From assembly GCA_012934845.2 (NCBI GenBank), contig WNNJ02003028.1, positions 433,934 to 497,933 of the forward strand: a stretch of 64,000 bases of DNA. The letters run 5' to 3'. Shown here piece by piece: positions 23,201 through 32,574 of this stretch; the stretch's first letter is position 1, and every line of letters begins with the position of its first letter. Below the pieces are notes generated by a model. The model ran no database searches. It was not told where the DNA came from and saw nothing but the letters and a program-made list of their open reading frames with translations. Made by a program: the position numbers and the translations under genes. This DNA is from Pomphorhynchus laevis (Eukaryota; Acanthocephala; Palaeacanthocephala; Echinorhynchida; Pomphorhynchidae).

Positions 23201-23955
23201 TGACCGTCTCCATCGTTAGGATTTATGTCATGATTATTTTGGTATGCATGTTCTGTTCGTCTATTTTGATAGTGCTCCGTATTGTTTCTAAGCGGTCCCA
23301 CGTCTGATTTGCCTACTCTTCCATCTAAACCAGATATATTCGCTCGTACATCTTTCACTATTGTTACTCTTGTGTTTTCACAATTATGATTAATACCTCC
23401 ATTATTTAAAGACGAATCTTCAACATCGTAGCGTTGATAAAACCCACCTTTTGTTTTAAAATCGTTATCTATTTCCACTGTTTCAGTTATCTCTTTGATA
23501 AGTATGGATTTTTCGTCATTTTGTTGCCAAACAACTGAGTTATTTCTTCCGTATAATGAATTTTTGTATTCAATGTCATCATATGTGTCACTACGACGTA
23601 ATGTATTATCGTGAGTAATTTCGGAAACTTCGCGTTCGCTCTCTCCCCTTCCTGACAGAGAATACTTTCGCCGATTGCATTCATCCAAACTGTCAAAATC
23701 AGCTGAATTTTGTTGTTGATAATTATGGACGTAAGCATTTTTGATACGCCTGGTGTTGCTAGTGGTGGCTGCTGCTTTCTCTACCATATGGTTCTCGTTT
23801 TCTTCAGTTTCGTACGAGAAATTATTTGAAAATCTGCAATCATTATCTCTGATGTTGTTATGAAATGAATTATTCGAAGCACTGAGTCCACCTATTATTA
23901 TCGATGATGATAATGACCTACGACGGTTATCATAAGGCGACATGAAATCTTCCAT
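20296..23955 (-). CDS. Unrecognised 1219-residue protein, single open exon
   Basis: One uninterrupted frame from ATG (23955) to stop, much less AT-rich than its flanks, which argues strongly for a real coding sequence. The N-terminal roughly 820 residues are polar and look disordered, rich in Asn, Arg, Ser and Asp with arginine clusters (near 290). Residues about 800-820 are Gln-rich. About 830-1010 looks like the only folded part, with VWNTEEAREYFARIDDYI, a LPYELRYWNILHLLN helix and FPLPMEDWVLANNF. The last roughly 200 residues are Gln/Asn-rich. No signal peptide, membrane segment or zinc motif is evident. No RT, nuclease, transposase or capsid motif is seen. It could be a host regulatory or RNA-granule-type protein, an orphan gene, or the single large ORF of an unknown element. 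I do not recognise the family. Confidence 0.75.
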   Translation of the reverse strand: MEDFMSPYDNRRRSLSSSIIIGGLSASNNSFHNNIRDNDCRFSNNFSYETEENENHMVEKAAATTSNTRRIKNAYVHNYQQQNSADFDSLDECNRRKYSLSGRGESEREVSEITHDNTLRRSDTYDDIEYKNSLYGRNNSVVWQQNDEKSILIKEITETVEIDNDFKTKGGFYQRYDVEDSSLNNGGINHNCENTRVTIVKDVRANISGLDGRVGKSDVGPLRNNTEHYQNRRTEHAYQNNHDINPNDGDGQHPRVDLETLYIVECAQPSVKDVKCYERRQRSVPVVFRRRNDSNDDLAGRLDMDKLYMLNNMLTKEENNTEYNVFEHEITKTYELHEYNNNSICLLMHIGELDGRVKDRLSNAQSTRLTNYESKCDQHIDVIVGSGLQHNFILPINPSNNHHRLRRDDNHIVDESSTVVSINYIHSETHQLLCSEKRHIESLSGPIRAALFEEKAKLGDKRYLSILVVSTNSKYHEVNNGNRDKPVHEVQLPGHRISSHHVVEQHSQLLEELRRKAYYNYYEYELTGDGEPMITRETSQRRINNGNVIKERQFQDVAVQVKPSTCDEAISFTPRSSKNKGSLPDCITTTGQKRKDATTSPFGFEDSLYHNKEDEYAADIYCTNLDLTTKRKHIPGLDDSLIKKVIGNRYSSSAVNDQQLKVEQTRKVDRGVGSYNDNLEKKDNDSTNIGIKQHNINIPIRREVHDNTIIKILRPDPRRQSISINRSDGASTSHKFIRQPVELPGSVNKRPIIVQNKEILIKETLNSLRKSIRQHTRDTYRVQMDNRQRSNSWSFDRDSYPTPRFGDQYTFHQQQRQQQDMCKHDERHVRAKLIPVWNTEEAREYFARIDDYINEKAARCIKRSYSSSYVSHAPRCRIRWVRIPGETIRIDEQRTIDVDNMKNMSYHNGEGNQQRQFTNAECRVLPYELRYWNILHLLNTERQSGKQLGLVFPLPMEDWVLANNFRNGIKQTAQEILSTKYNVKTAEDNALVSFLTYDDNAEQISRKYIDALMRHGRTASSTTNTFNNAIMNVAQPRMVEQQSNKQNYRRVEHIVRYHKLPDRLVAIDDGSTEFQPPQNFQASNTVTQSSYEPNKKYSVPQQSVRTMRDKNQSRSRSSVQLHNNPQQTSTRYQGNNPPVRNPYFVRHQQQYNSSRMHHIPIARKHLPYAVPTTSASIQNQFNIGRQPIYSNNQQINFANQQIMRYRCVQSNMQPRFNVR

Positions 23956-24790
23956 TTTATGTCGAAAACTTTATTTTCCGTCAAGCATATATCTATATCG
24001 CTAATTAGCCTGTTCAATGCTTAAATCATAAAAAACATTAAACAATAATTTGATTAGTCAATAATCATTTATTTACCTCGAAGCATTAATTAATAGAAAT
24101 TAAAATTATTGTCAAATTATCCTACTTTTAACAATCCTGTAATGTTAAGCCTGCTTAATACCGACTCATGTATTAAATTTATAGTTTCTCTAGTTTAAGT
24201 TACGAGTAAAAATGAACGGAAATTGTGTTGTATCGAAAATTGCTTTACAAAAATTGGTTATCTTCTTTACCTATTAAACTCATTCAAAAATCGCATTTTA
24301 TTCAGATGCAATATTTAAAGATTTGAAATTTATTTATATAATTTATCAATTTAGAACAAAAGTTTTTAATTTAATGAGAAAGTTACTATAAATTATACAT
24401 ATTACCTTTCATATCAAATTTGAATGTCATCCCCATAATAAAAAATATATACATTTCTATATTTCGTGACGAGAATATTGTCAAGATATAATTTTGTCAA
24501 ATAAAATTGTATTTTAAATGTAATTTATCACATTGTCAAATGTGATAAATGAGTTAAATGTATAAATGATTTCAATTCTTCTTTGCCAAGTTCTTGAATT
24601 ACTAGGTAGAAAAAAGGTAAATTTAAAATTTAAAATGATGACGCATTTAAATTAGAAAGTAGTTTATAAAATATATTTTCCTTTTCGCTGTTTATGACAG
24701 ACTTAAAAATATTTTTAGACTGAATTATATTCCTTACAGTATTTAGTTTGCTAACCTGCTTTATTAATATTAAATTATTACAATTGAAAT
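23956..24790. other. AT-rich intergenic stretch upstream of the 1219-codon ORF
   Basis: Probably includes the promoter of the minus-strand ORF. An A/T-rich GATATAGATATATGC lies about 35-50 bases upstream of its ATG, but no promoter can be asserted. No other gene is visible. Confidence 0.35.
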
Positions 24791-24791
24791 T

Positions 24792-24969
24792 TTATTTATT
24801 AGTGGAGAGAGTGAAGAAAATATTTAATCAAATTTTTAATAGCCTACTGCTATCATCATCTGGAGTAAATGATGATGATATCATCAGTATTTACTCCTGA
24901 TGATGATATCAGTAGGCTATTGAAAATTCGAGATTAAATATTTTCTTCACTCTCTCCACTAATAAATAA
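24792..24969. mobile_element. Hairpin MITE of about 178 bp
   Basis: Arms of about 75 bases: TTATTTATTAGTGGAGAGAG … TAGCCTACTG on the left and CAGTAGGCTA … CTCTCTCCACTAATAAATAA on the right. The centre repeats GATGATGATATCATCAG. Few arm mismatches suggest a fairly young element. No ORF. Confidence 0.8.
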
Positions 24970-25019
24970 TCCAATATGAGTGAACAATCAATTTTTAATA
25001 TAATTGAAAATTTGATGAC

Positions 25020-25560
25020 TATTTTTATTCTGCACGCTACTTTAATTTCATTTATACGCCAACACCAGTAGGCTACATTTTAGTATTGGTGAACCTCATC
25101 AGCTACTGATCCAATACCTACGTTTCACGTTTCAGTCCTTTTAATGCTAGCTGACGATCACTCGACTTTGCTTTCATCGGCAATTAGATTTAAGATGGAA
25201 TACTTCCATCTTACATTTTGCAAACTTAATTGAAATCATTTATGATTTCAAATTAAATCAGCGTCGGTAGGGAAAGCTGCTACTTACAATGAAAGGCTGA
25301 TTTAATATGAAATAATAGATGATTTCAATTGAATTTGCAAACTAAAGTATTTCATTAAATCTAATTGCTAATATAAGCAGACGAGTTGAGTGATCGTCAA
25401 CCAATATTAAAAGGGCTGATAAACGTAAAACGTAGGTATTGGATCAGTAGCTGATTATGTTCACCAATACTGAAATGTAGCGTACTGTTGTTGGCTTATA
25501 TATGTGATTAAAGTAGCGTGCAGGATAAAATAGTCATCAAAATTTCAATGGCAACAATGA
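25020..25560. mobile_element. Foldback element of about 540 bp
   Basis: Left arm 25020-25250 and right arm 25310-25560 are inverted copies (for example GATGACTATTTTTATTCTGC / GCAGGATAAAATAGTCATC, and GTTTCACGTTTC / AAACGTAAAACGT). The part ACCTCATCAGCTACTGAT … TTTCACGTTTC is also shared with the body of the SINE at 31.84-32.10 kb. A right-arm-only fragment recurs at 44346-44460. No coding sequence. Confidence 0.75.
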
Positions 25561-25569
25561 CTGCACAGG

Positions 25570-26480
25570 AATGCCCAAAATATCAGTTATAAGAAAATAT
25601 ATTATTTTAAAAATAGGTTACTGGTATAGAGTTTAAAGGATTTGCATGCTCTCAACCGTATGCTGAAGGTCATGAGCTAACTATTACGGAGCTTCAACAA
25701 TTCATCCTACTAGATATAAAATAATTTTTAATATCTTTTACTTTTTATTTTTAATATTTTTTCTATTGACATAAAATATTTTTATTTTTTCACTAAGCGA
25801 AAAACAGGCATTTCAAACTTATCATATTTGATATTTACATATATAACGTATATTATATATAATACCTTTATATGACATATATAAGATATTTATTGTTTAA
25901 TTATAATATCTCTAAGATGAACTAAATACGAAATTATACTTTTCATGACTAATACACTATTAGCGTAATATAATTAGCGTAATATAATTTAATATATCAG
26001 CTTAATATAATTTAAATTTACTGTATATATATTCTATATAGTAAAATATATACTACATGTTTGGCAAGGTCTGAAACGAAACTCAACATTGCATGATTTT
26101 CCACTACATATATCTTAGAGGTATCAAAAAATACATGCATATGGCATTTATATGTATAATATGGATGTGAGGTATTTATATGTATATGTAAAGCATATAC
26201 ATACTCCTACTTATAAATTTCGTATTATCTTAAGCGTTAAATTCTCATTCTCATCAAATATAAATCAATTCATGCATGCATTCAGCTTTCGAAGATGGAT
26301 TTATAAGTTTAATCTAAATAATTGAATCTTTGCAATTCGGACAACAGTTTATCTTCGGAATGTAATTTTTACATTTGTTCACCTTAACTGACATTAAAAT
26401 CCAGTTAATTTTTTAAATAAAATATCACAGGAAAATATCAAATGTTAATAGAAATTTATTGATTGGGCAAACACTTGCTA
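25570..26480. other. AT-rich stretch without a gene
   Basis: TA-rich dinucleotide tracts (25840-26200) and no supported ORF or element. Confidence 0.45.
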
Positions 26481-27520
26481 GCTTGGATTTTGCTCTATTT
26501 TATCTCCATTTGACAACTTTTAAATAACCTTTTTATCACCATTTGACAACTGCTTCATTAGTAAGCTAATGAATGTGAAGTTAAAAAGCAAAAATGTTTA
26601 ACTGGTAATTCAAAGTTTATCTACTGTACAAATATTAGGCCGCATTAGAAAGACAAATGTTCATGTCGCAGCAAAACATTTAATGACGTCATAATTTCGT
26701 CAATATAAATAGTGACCGGTCAACGTTTAAGGGGTTATAATATACTCATCAAAGCTATGAAAATTTTTTGTTCGCTATGATCAAAAGAAAAGATTCTATC
26801 ACCATTTATTCTTCATGATAAAAAGTAGTTTAAATTAGAATTTAGACAAAAAATTGATATAGGAGGTGTATTTATTTTTATATTTTTGAAATCTCCGATT
26901 TTTAATTCTAGTCGACTCATTATTTTACAACATTAAATCGACAATAATAATCTGCTTTGAGTAAATGAAAATAAGATTTGTCAATTTTTAAATCAGGAAG
27001 AATTCGATGAAAAATATTATTGTTTAAACAACAGAAATCTCAACTTAAATTAAAGTTTATAGGATATTTTATCATTTCTTCTAACATAACACCACATTTA
27101 CTCTATTTAAATCGCTCTAACACTTGTTATCCCAATTTATCCCTCTTTTATCATCCTTAAATATCCTTTTAATCATTTTACAACATTTACACACTTTGAT
27201 CACTCCATTTTATCTTCTTTACATCCTTTGACCTCACCATTTACCCCCATTTAACCCGTTTACATTCTTTAATCACATTTTCCCCATTTTTACATTTTTA
27301 CCTTTTTACAGGTTCTTTTCAGAAACTCGTTGTTGTTGAACAATATAATAATTCGTTGTTGTATAATTTTTAGATTAAACAAGGAGATAAAGCGTATATA
27401 GGGGATAAAAGGGAATTTAAGTAGGTAAATGAGTTAAAAAGGCGTAAAACCATATTAAAAGATAATTAAATAGGGATACAATGTGGATAAAAATTGTTAA
27501 AGGCAATTTATAACAGACAA
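26480..27520. repeat. Degenerate strand-asymmetric repeat region
   Basis: Between about 27090 and 27310 the plus strand is pyrimidine-rich with repeated TTTATC, CCATTT and TTTACA words. After a centre near 27340 it switches to purine-rich words (AAGGAGATAAAG, GGGGATAAAAGGGAATTTAA, TAGGGATACAATGTGGATAA). The halves are roughly inverted, and similar words (CATTTGACAACTTTT) occur at 26500-26555. It looks like an old, decayed inverted minisatellite. No ORF. Confidence 0.45.
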
Positions 27521-28124
27521 GTTATGAGAGAAAAATAATAAATTTTGAAGTAAAATATAAAAAAAAAACAAGTTTTAATGAAAATACTAAAATGCCTATT
27601 GTAGCCTTATCAAATAAATCATAGTCCCTGGGCCCTGTTCGAGGGTTCAATCGATATCTCATAGTCAATTTAAAATACACAATCTTTCAGTCTGCAATAA
27701 AGTTTGTAAAATACCCCAGAATATTCGTCTCCTCTTTTTAATAGAAGAAAGAAAAATGAAAGAAACGTGCCAATTAAAAAGTTGATTTTGAGTGCAATTG
27801 AAATAAGTGAAATTATAATTAGGGTATAATTTCATAGAATAAATATTAATAAAAACGAACTATCTACGCAGGAATGGCTAACCTGCATTGATTTCGTAAT
27901 AGATACCCATAGGAATGTTTGATATCAACGGATATCATGTTTTACTGGCATTTGTTTCTCTACCTTTAGTCATAAGTTGTTTTCCTTGTATAATGGAAGA
28001 CAAGCAGTTTACTTTATTAAAAAATTATCTTACATATTTTAGACCAGTACATGCAATGACATGACTTTGCCATTATACGGTTTAAAAGGAATGATGCTAT
28101 CTCGATAGCATCATTATTTTTTAA

Positions 28125-28490
28125 CCCTCATTTATGGATGGATAATAAACAATATACTTTGCATTATAATAAAATACACTAAATTATCAAATTTCATCAT
28201 AGGAAATGCGCCATTAGCATGTATTTGGCCCATGTTAATGGTCGATGAATAGGGATCGAAACCTGATACCATAGCAGTTCCTCCTGATGACATCTAATCT
28301 TTATTCTTATGCATCGTATGCTATTTATTAGTCATATCATAAAATTAAATTTTAAATTTAAATTTTAAATTTTAAATTAATATAAAAATAAATTATATAA
28401 AACCCAATGTAATTATGTATTATTAATCTTTATTGTTATTTATATATCGTATAAAATACGTAGACTCAGTTATCTGAGTCTACGAATGCA
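28125..28490 (+). mobile_element. Penelope-like 3' end, plus sense
   Basis: TTTATGGATGGATAATAAAC (end of the RT ORF), the structured block (about 28195-28330, with ATCGAAACCTGATACCATAG) and the tail with end motif GTAGACTCAGTTATCTGAGT (28460-28483). In this copy the end motif forms a perfect small palindrome. Confidence 0.7.
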
Positions 28491-28754
28491 AAGCCAATCT
28501 ACAAAGCCAGATTAGCACAATCTGTCAAAGTCGTAGGAAAGCGAAAGAAAAACAAAAGTGTGTGCTGATGTTTGCAAAGACTACACTTGAACAAATTATA
28601 TTGTGACTCTGTGCCCTAGATGTCATGACAAATGATTTCAAATCGATTCTTTAGATTAACTTTAACCTTATTTTCATTTTTTGTTATTTGCTATCTTTAA
28701 TATTTAGTTGTTTACTTGATTCCAGAATATAATGGCACAATATGATCGTATTAC

Positions 28755-28812
28755 ACATACGATCATACACATGTATACACATGTGTATTACACATGTGTA
28801 TGTATACACATC
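28755..28812. repeat. CA/TG-rich palindromic microsatellite
   Basis: ACACATGTATACACATGTGT and following CACATGTGTATGTATACACA are short alternating palindromes just upstream of and overlapping the start of the next ORF. Confidence 0.5.
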
Positions 28813-29126
28813 CTTTAAAGGAAAGCACCGCTGGTTTGTTAAAACGGCGTTTTAGCTGTGTCAAGTTCAACTTAAAATCAGTAGCAAAGAAGACACAATG
28901 TGATTGTATTGTTAGCTATTCTGATCGATCAATTCATCTATACGTCAATGACAGTAGCGATGACTTTAAGGAATTATCGTTGAGTTATATCTTTTATAAT
29001 AGCCAAAGTATCAGCACAATCGGCACCGCTTCTGTAATTGGGGTGGACGCCTTCCACACTACGATATTGCAGATTATGTCGAAGAATAAAAAAGATTCCA
29101 AATTAACTTTTTCATACTTTATTTGA
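28794..29126 (+). CDS. Unrecognised 110-codon ORF, possible exon or gene remnant
   Basis: The ORF begins inside a CA/TG microsatellite, so the true coding part probably starts later, around KESTAGLLKRRFSCVKFNLK. It continues with QCDCIVSYSDRSIHLYVND, then a beta-strand-like ELSLSYIFYNSQSIST, and ends in a Lys-rich tail. Composition is coding-like compared with flanking DNA. I do not recognise a family. It may be one exon of a larger gene or a decayed gene. No partner exons were found. Confidence 0.3.
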   Translation: MCMYTHPLKESTAGLLKRRFSCVKFNLKSVAKKTQCDCIVSYSDRSIHLYVNDSSDDFKELSLSYIFYNSQSISTIGTASVIGVDAFHTTILQIMSKNKKDSKLTFSYFI

Positions 29127-29134
29127 ATGAATAA

Positions 29135-29570
29135 ATGAACTGAGTTTTGCTATTTTAAGCAAAAGGAATCCAACAAACCCCATGGTTCGAAATAAAGTTA
29201 GATATCTAGTGGTACCTGTTAAGTGTTAATTTAATTTCAAAGCTAGTGGTCATATCAATCTAATAAATTTCAATATAGTGAGATATTCGTTAAATGCATT
29301 AATAGATAATTTGTCAATTCAATTTATTGAACTTAGCAAAATAAGTCCAATGAACTGGGTTTTAAGTAATTATAAGCCATTTTAAGCGAAGGGAGTCCTA
29401 CAAACCCCATGGTTCGAAATAATCCTAATTTGTAAAATCAGGATTTAACCTTATTTTAATAAATAAACTAGGTTTTAAGCAATTATAAGCTATTTTAAGC
29501 AAAGGATTTCATAAATATCTTATGGTTCTAAATAAAGTTAAAGACCTCGCGGCACCTGTCGAGGGTTAAT
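29135..29570. repeat. Three diverged repeat units
   Basis: Units at about 29135-29225, 29345-29425 and 29462-29570 each carry AACT-GGTTTT, TATTTTAAGC-AA-GGA and CATGGTTCGAAATAA-like (or TATGGTTCTAAATAA) blocks. The first and third also share GATATCTAGTGGTACCTGT / GACCTCGCGGCACCTGT. Family unknown. Confidence 0.6.
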
Positions 29571-29579
29571 GATACGCAC

Positions 29580-31835
29580 TTTTGACTTTTTGAAAAGAAT
29601 GAGATACAATCTTATATTGAAGGAAAACCAATCCAAAATATTTAAACCTCTTAAAGAGGTTTAAAGATTATATATCTTCATCTATAGTGTATTGCCGAAG
29701 TAATTGATAGAGGAATAAAAAGCGACAACTTGAGTGTTTCGACACATTTAAAGGATCATTCAATAATGTGCTAAATTTTACTTGTTGCAAATCGATGACT
29801 AATTTCCGTCATAAATTAGTCACGATAAGCGTTTTAAATAATTGATGAAATTCATTAAAATGACGAAATGCGGTTATATATTTCAATCACAACTGCAAGG
29901 TGGGGCTTATTCGCATTCATACAAATACACCCACATTAAAATTCTTGACTGTATACTTCGAACTTACAATTACTTATAAGTAGTTAAATATAAACTGTGA
30001 AACTTGGGCTTTACATCAAGGCGATGCAGACAATTACAAACTAGTCTCACTTTTCGGTTAGACAAAATGACGAATTGAAAATGAATATGAATTAACATTT
30101 GCGATTAAAACGTTTATGCAATAAAAACATCTTGAAATCAAACATTGAGGTGGATATATTTTTGATTTAGTTATATCTCATTATATACATGATTTACCTT
30201 ATGGTTTATAAAAAATGGTAACTTAAACTTATTAGCGATATTAAGGAAATTGAAATTAAGTTAAGTATCAACTTATATATTAGCTTAATATCAACTTATA
30301 CCAATATTAATATTAATATTAATCAATATTAAGGAAATTGATATTGCTGGAATTGTTGATTAAATGTAATATTAATGTAGCATTCTTGTAGATACAAGTG
30401 AAACAATTAAGTTCGTTTTTGTTACTGAGCGATATAAATTATTTTAAATATACCTGCATAAATAAGAAGAGTCCACTGCTAACACTACAAGTTATTGAAG
30501 TTACCCTTTCTTTTGTGATATACGTATTTCTAACTTTCATGCAGATGAATATTTCAATAAACTCACAAATAGCAATGCATTTTACATTATGCGAAACTAT
30601 TTCAACGAAAAAGATAAAAAGAAATCAGTTTTCTGGCATCACAGTACAATAAAATTAAAATAGACGAAATAACTGACGCTGTTTACTTTGGAAAAAAACA
30701 AAGTCAATGTGAAAGCAAGATATAATTGAACCTGTGTGATTCAATTGAAAATAGAAGTCATTTAACCTGTCTTATTGCACTTTCATTTCAACAATGCACT
30801 TTGTAACGACTTCCTATTGTTACATAATTAGCAAGTATGCAAAGTTTTATTTCTTCACTTTATGCTTTGCATAAAGTTAAACCAGTCTTTCGGTGTCTTT
30901 ACTCTGCTGTCATGAATATGTCGGAAAAGTAATATGTTCTTAAAATTTTACTCGTCAAATATAGAAAAAATCACGGGTATGTTTTATTATTTCACACTAA
31001 CGTGAAATCTTTGACATCTATGAGTGCAAAAGTATTTTTAAAATATAAAGTGGTGTTGTTGCTAAAAGCGTACAAAGTTATTGCTAATCTTCTGTAATTC
31101 ACTTAAATAAATGTATGTTCGGAAATAATAATGGATGTATTATAGATTTAATAATATCGATGATAAAAATAATAAAAAATATTAATTAATTATTAAAAAT
31201 TATTATTTTTAATAATTAATTAATTAATTGTTAAAAAATAATAATTATTATATAATAATATCGATAATTCTATTGATGTTTCTATAGATGTCGATATTAA
31301 TAATTAAGAAATTCAAGAAAAATATATAAAGATTTGTACGAATAAAACGAGTTAATATTTAATATTTAATTATTTTTGTTTTATGTATTTGTTAGATTCG
31401 TTAAAAGGTTCTGGAAAGAACAGCTCTATGCGGCCCTTTCCAAAACTATATCTTCCTCGTAACAAAAATTTGAAACAAGATATATTTATAAATTAAACTC
31501 ATAAATTTCTAAATTAATTATTACTAAATTATTATCACTTTAAATTAAATCACTTTACATTTTGATATTAAATTACCTTTGTCGATTTGTAATAAAAGAA
31601 TAGTCAAAAAGTTTAAATTCATAAAAAAATGAAAAAAATAAAAATGGTTCTTGAAGAAAGTAAGTCAGCATGTAAATGCATTTATATACAATTAATGAGT
31701 ACTATTTATTTCAGCCAAATTTATCTAAAATATTAGATAAATAGATTTGATAGTTTATGAAACAATTTCTATTCATATATTTAATTCAATTTCTATACAT
31801 ATCTTAAAATATTTTGCAAGAATGAATTAAATCAG
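29580..31835. other. Mostly non-coding stretch
   Basis: The ORF at 30398-30652 contains a hydrophobic run (LSFVIYVFLTF) but has no recognised homology. A less AT-rich patch at 31385-31475 could translate as RFVKRFWKEQLYAALSK after a TTTGTTAG acceptor-like sequence, which would suit a lone exon, but nothing confirms it. The rest is AT-rich. Confidence 0.35.
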
Positions 31836-31839
31836 ATGA

Positions 31840-32100
31840 CTCTTCTGGTTGTGACAAAATATTATCCCCATAGGTATTCTTGATATTTTGTTTTTATTCT
31901 TGATACAGCAGAACGCTACTAAGCAGCCTGGGTGAATCTCATCAGCTGCTGACCCAGATTTACATTTCACGTTTCGACCCTTATTATCTATTTACTCCGT
32001 ACACTTGTGAGGATATGATTTAAACTCATGACGTTTGTGTCGTGAGTCAACGTTACATCCATTGGACTGGCTGCTCAAGTGGTGTAGATATACATTTCTG
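31840..32100 (-). mobile_element. tRNA-derived SINE
   Basis: On the minus strand the head resembles a tRNA gene. It has an A-box-like CAGTCCAATGG (32069-32059), an anticodon-arm-like GTTGACTCACGAC region, and a B-box-like AGTTTAAATCA (32026-32016) about 32 bases later. The body follows (GGGTCGAAACGTGAAATG, CAGCAGCTGATGAGATTCAC) and then a tail region to about 31840. A copy of the tail alone lies at 32250-32325. The body is shared with the foldback element at 25 kb. Which tRNA is the ancestor is not decided. Confidence 0.6.
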
Positions 32101-32249
32101 TTTTTTACATTTAGTAGGGGATCGTATTCTAACGATCAATTAGAAACCTACCTTATGCGCTTGATCCTCTAGTTAGATCACTGTTTTTCATGCTATCACT
32201 TGCAATGAATGTTATTAATTTAACTTGATTGCATCTGTGAGCTGAAATT

Positions 32250-32325
32250 CTTCTGGTTGTGGTACGACATTATCCTCACAGGTTTTGTTACTGTTCTTGA
32301 TATAGCAGGACGCTGCTAATCAGCC
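32250..32325 (-). mobile_element. Truncated SINE 3' end
   Basis: TTCTTCTGGTTGTGGTACGA … TTCTTGATATAGCAGGACGC matches the 3' part of the SINE at 31840-31935. The tRNA-like head is missing. Confidence 0.5.
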
Positions 32326-32574
32326 TGATCACAGCCTAAATGTGACCATTTAGGGTGTGACCATATACTAATCAGCCTAAATCACATGATACTTTTATGA
32401 TCTTATTTATTTCTATCTTACGATTTACTTATTTCATCCCAATTATTTTATTTATTCTATTGTCTATGTATATCTATTGGAAATGTATATCTACACCACC
32501 AAACGTCCATCCAAAAGTTCGTATTTTATAGTAAATTTTGAATTGTTGTACTTTGGTCCTCAAAGGGTCCTCAA

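Noticed and set aside
27625-27665. tRNA gene (GTTCGAGGGTTCAATC looks like a T-arm)
   Set aside because: No acceptor, D or anticodon arm at the right distance upstream, and no 3' acceptor half.
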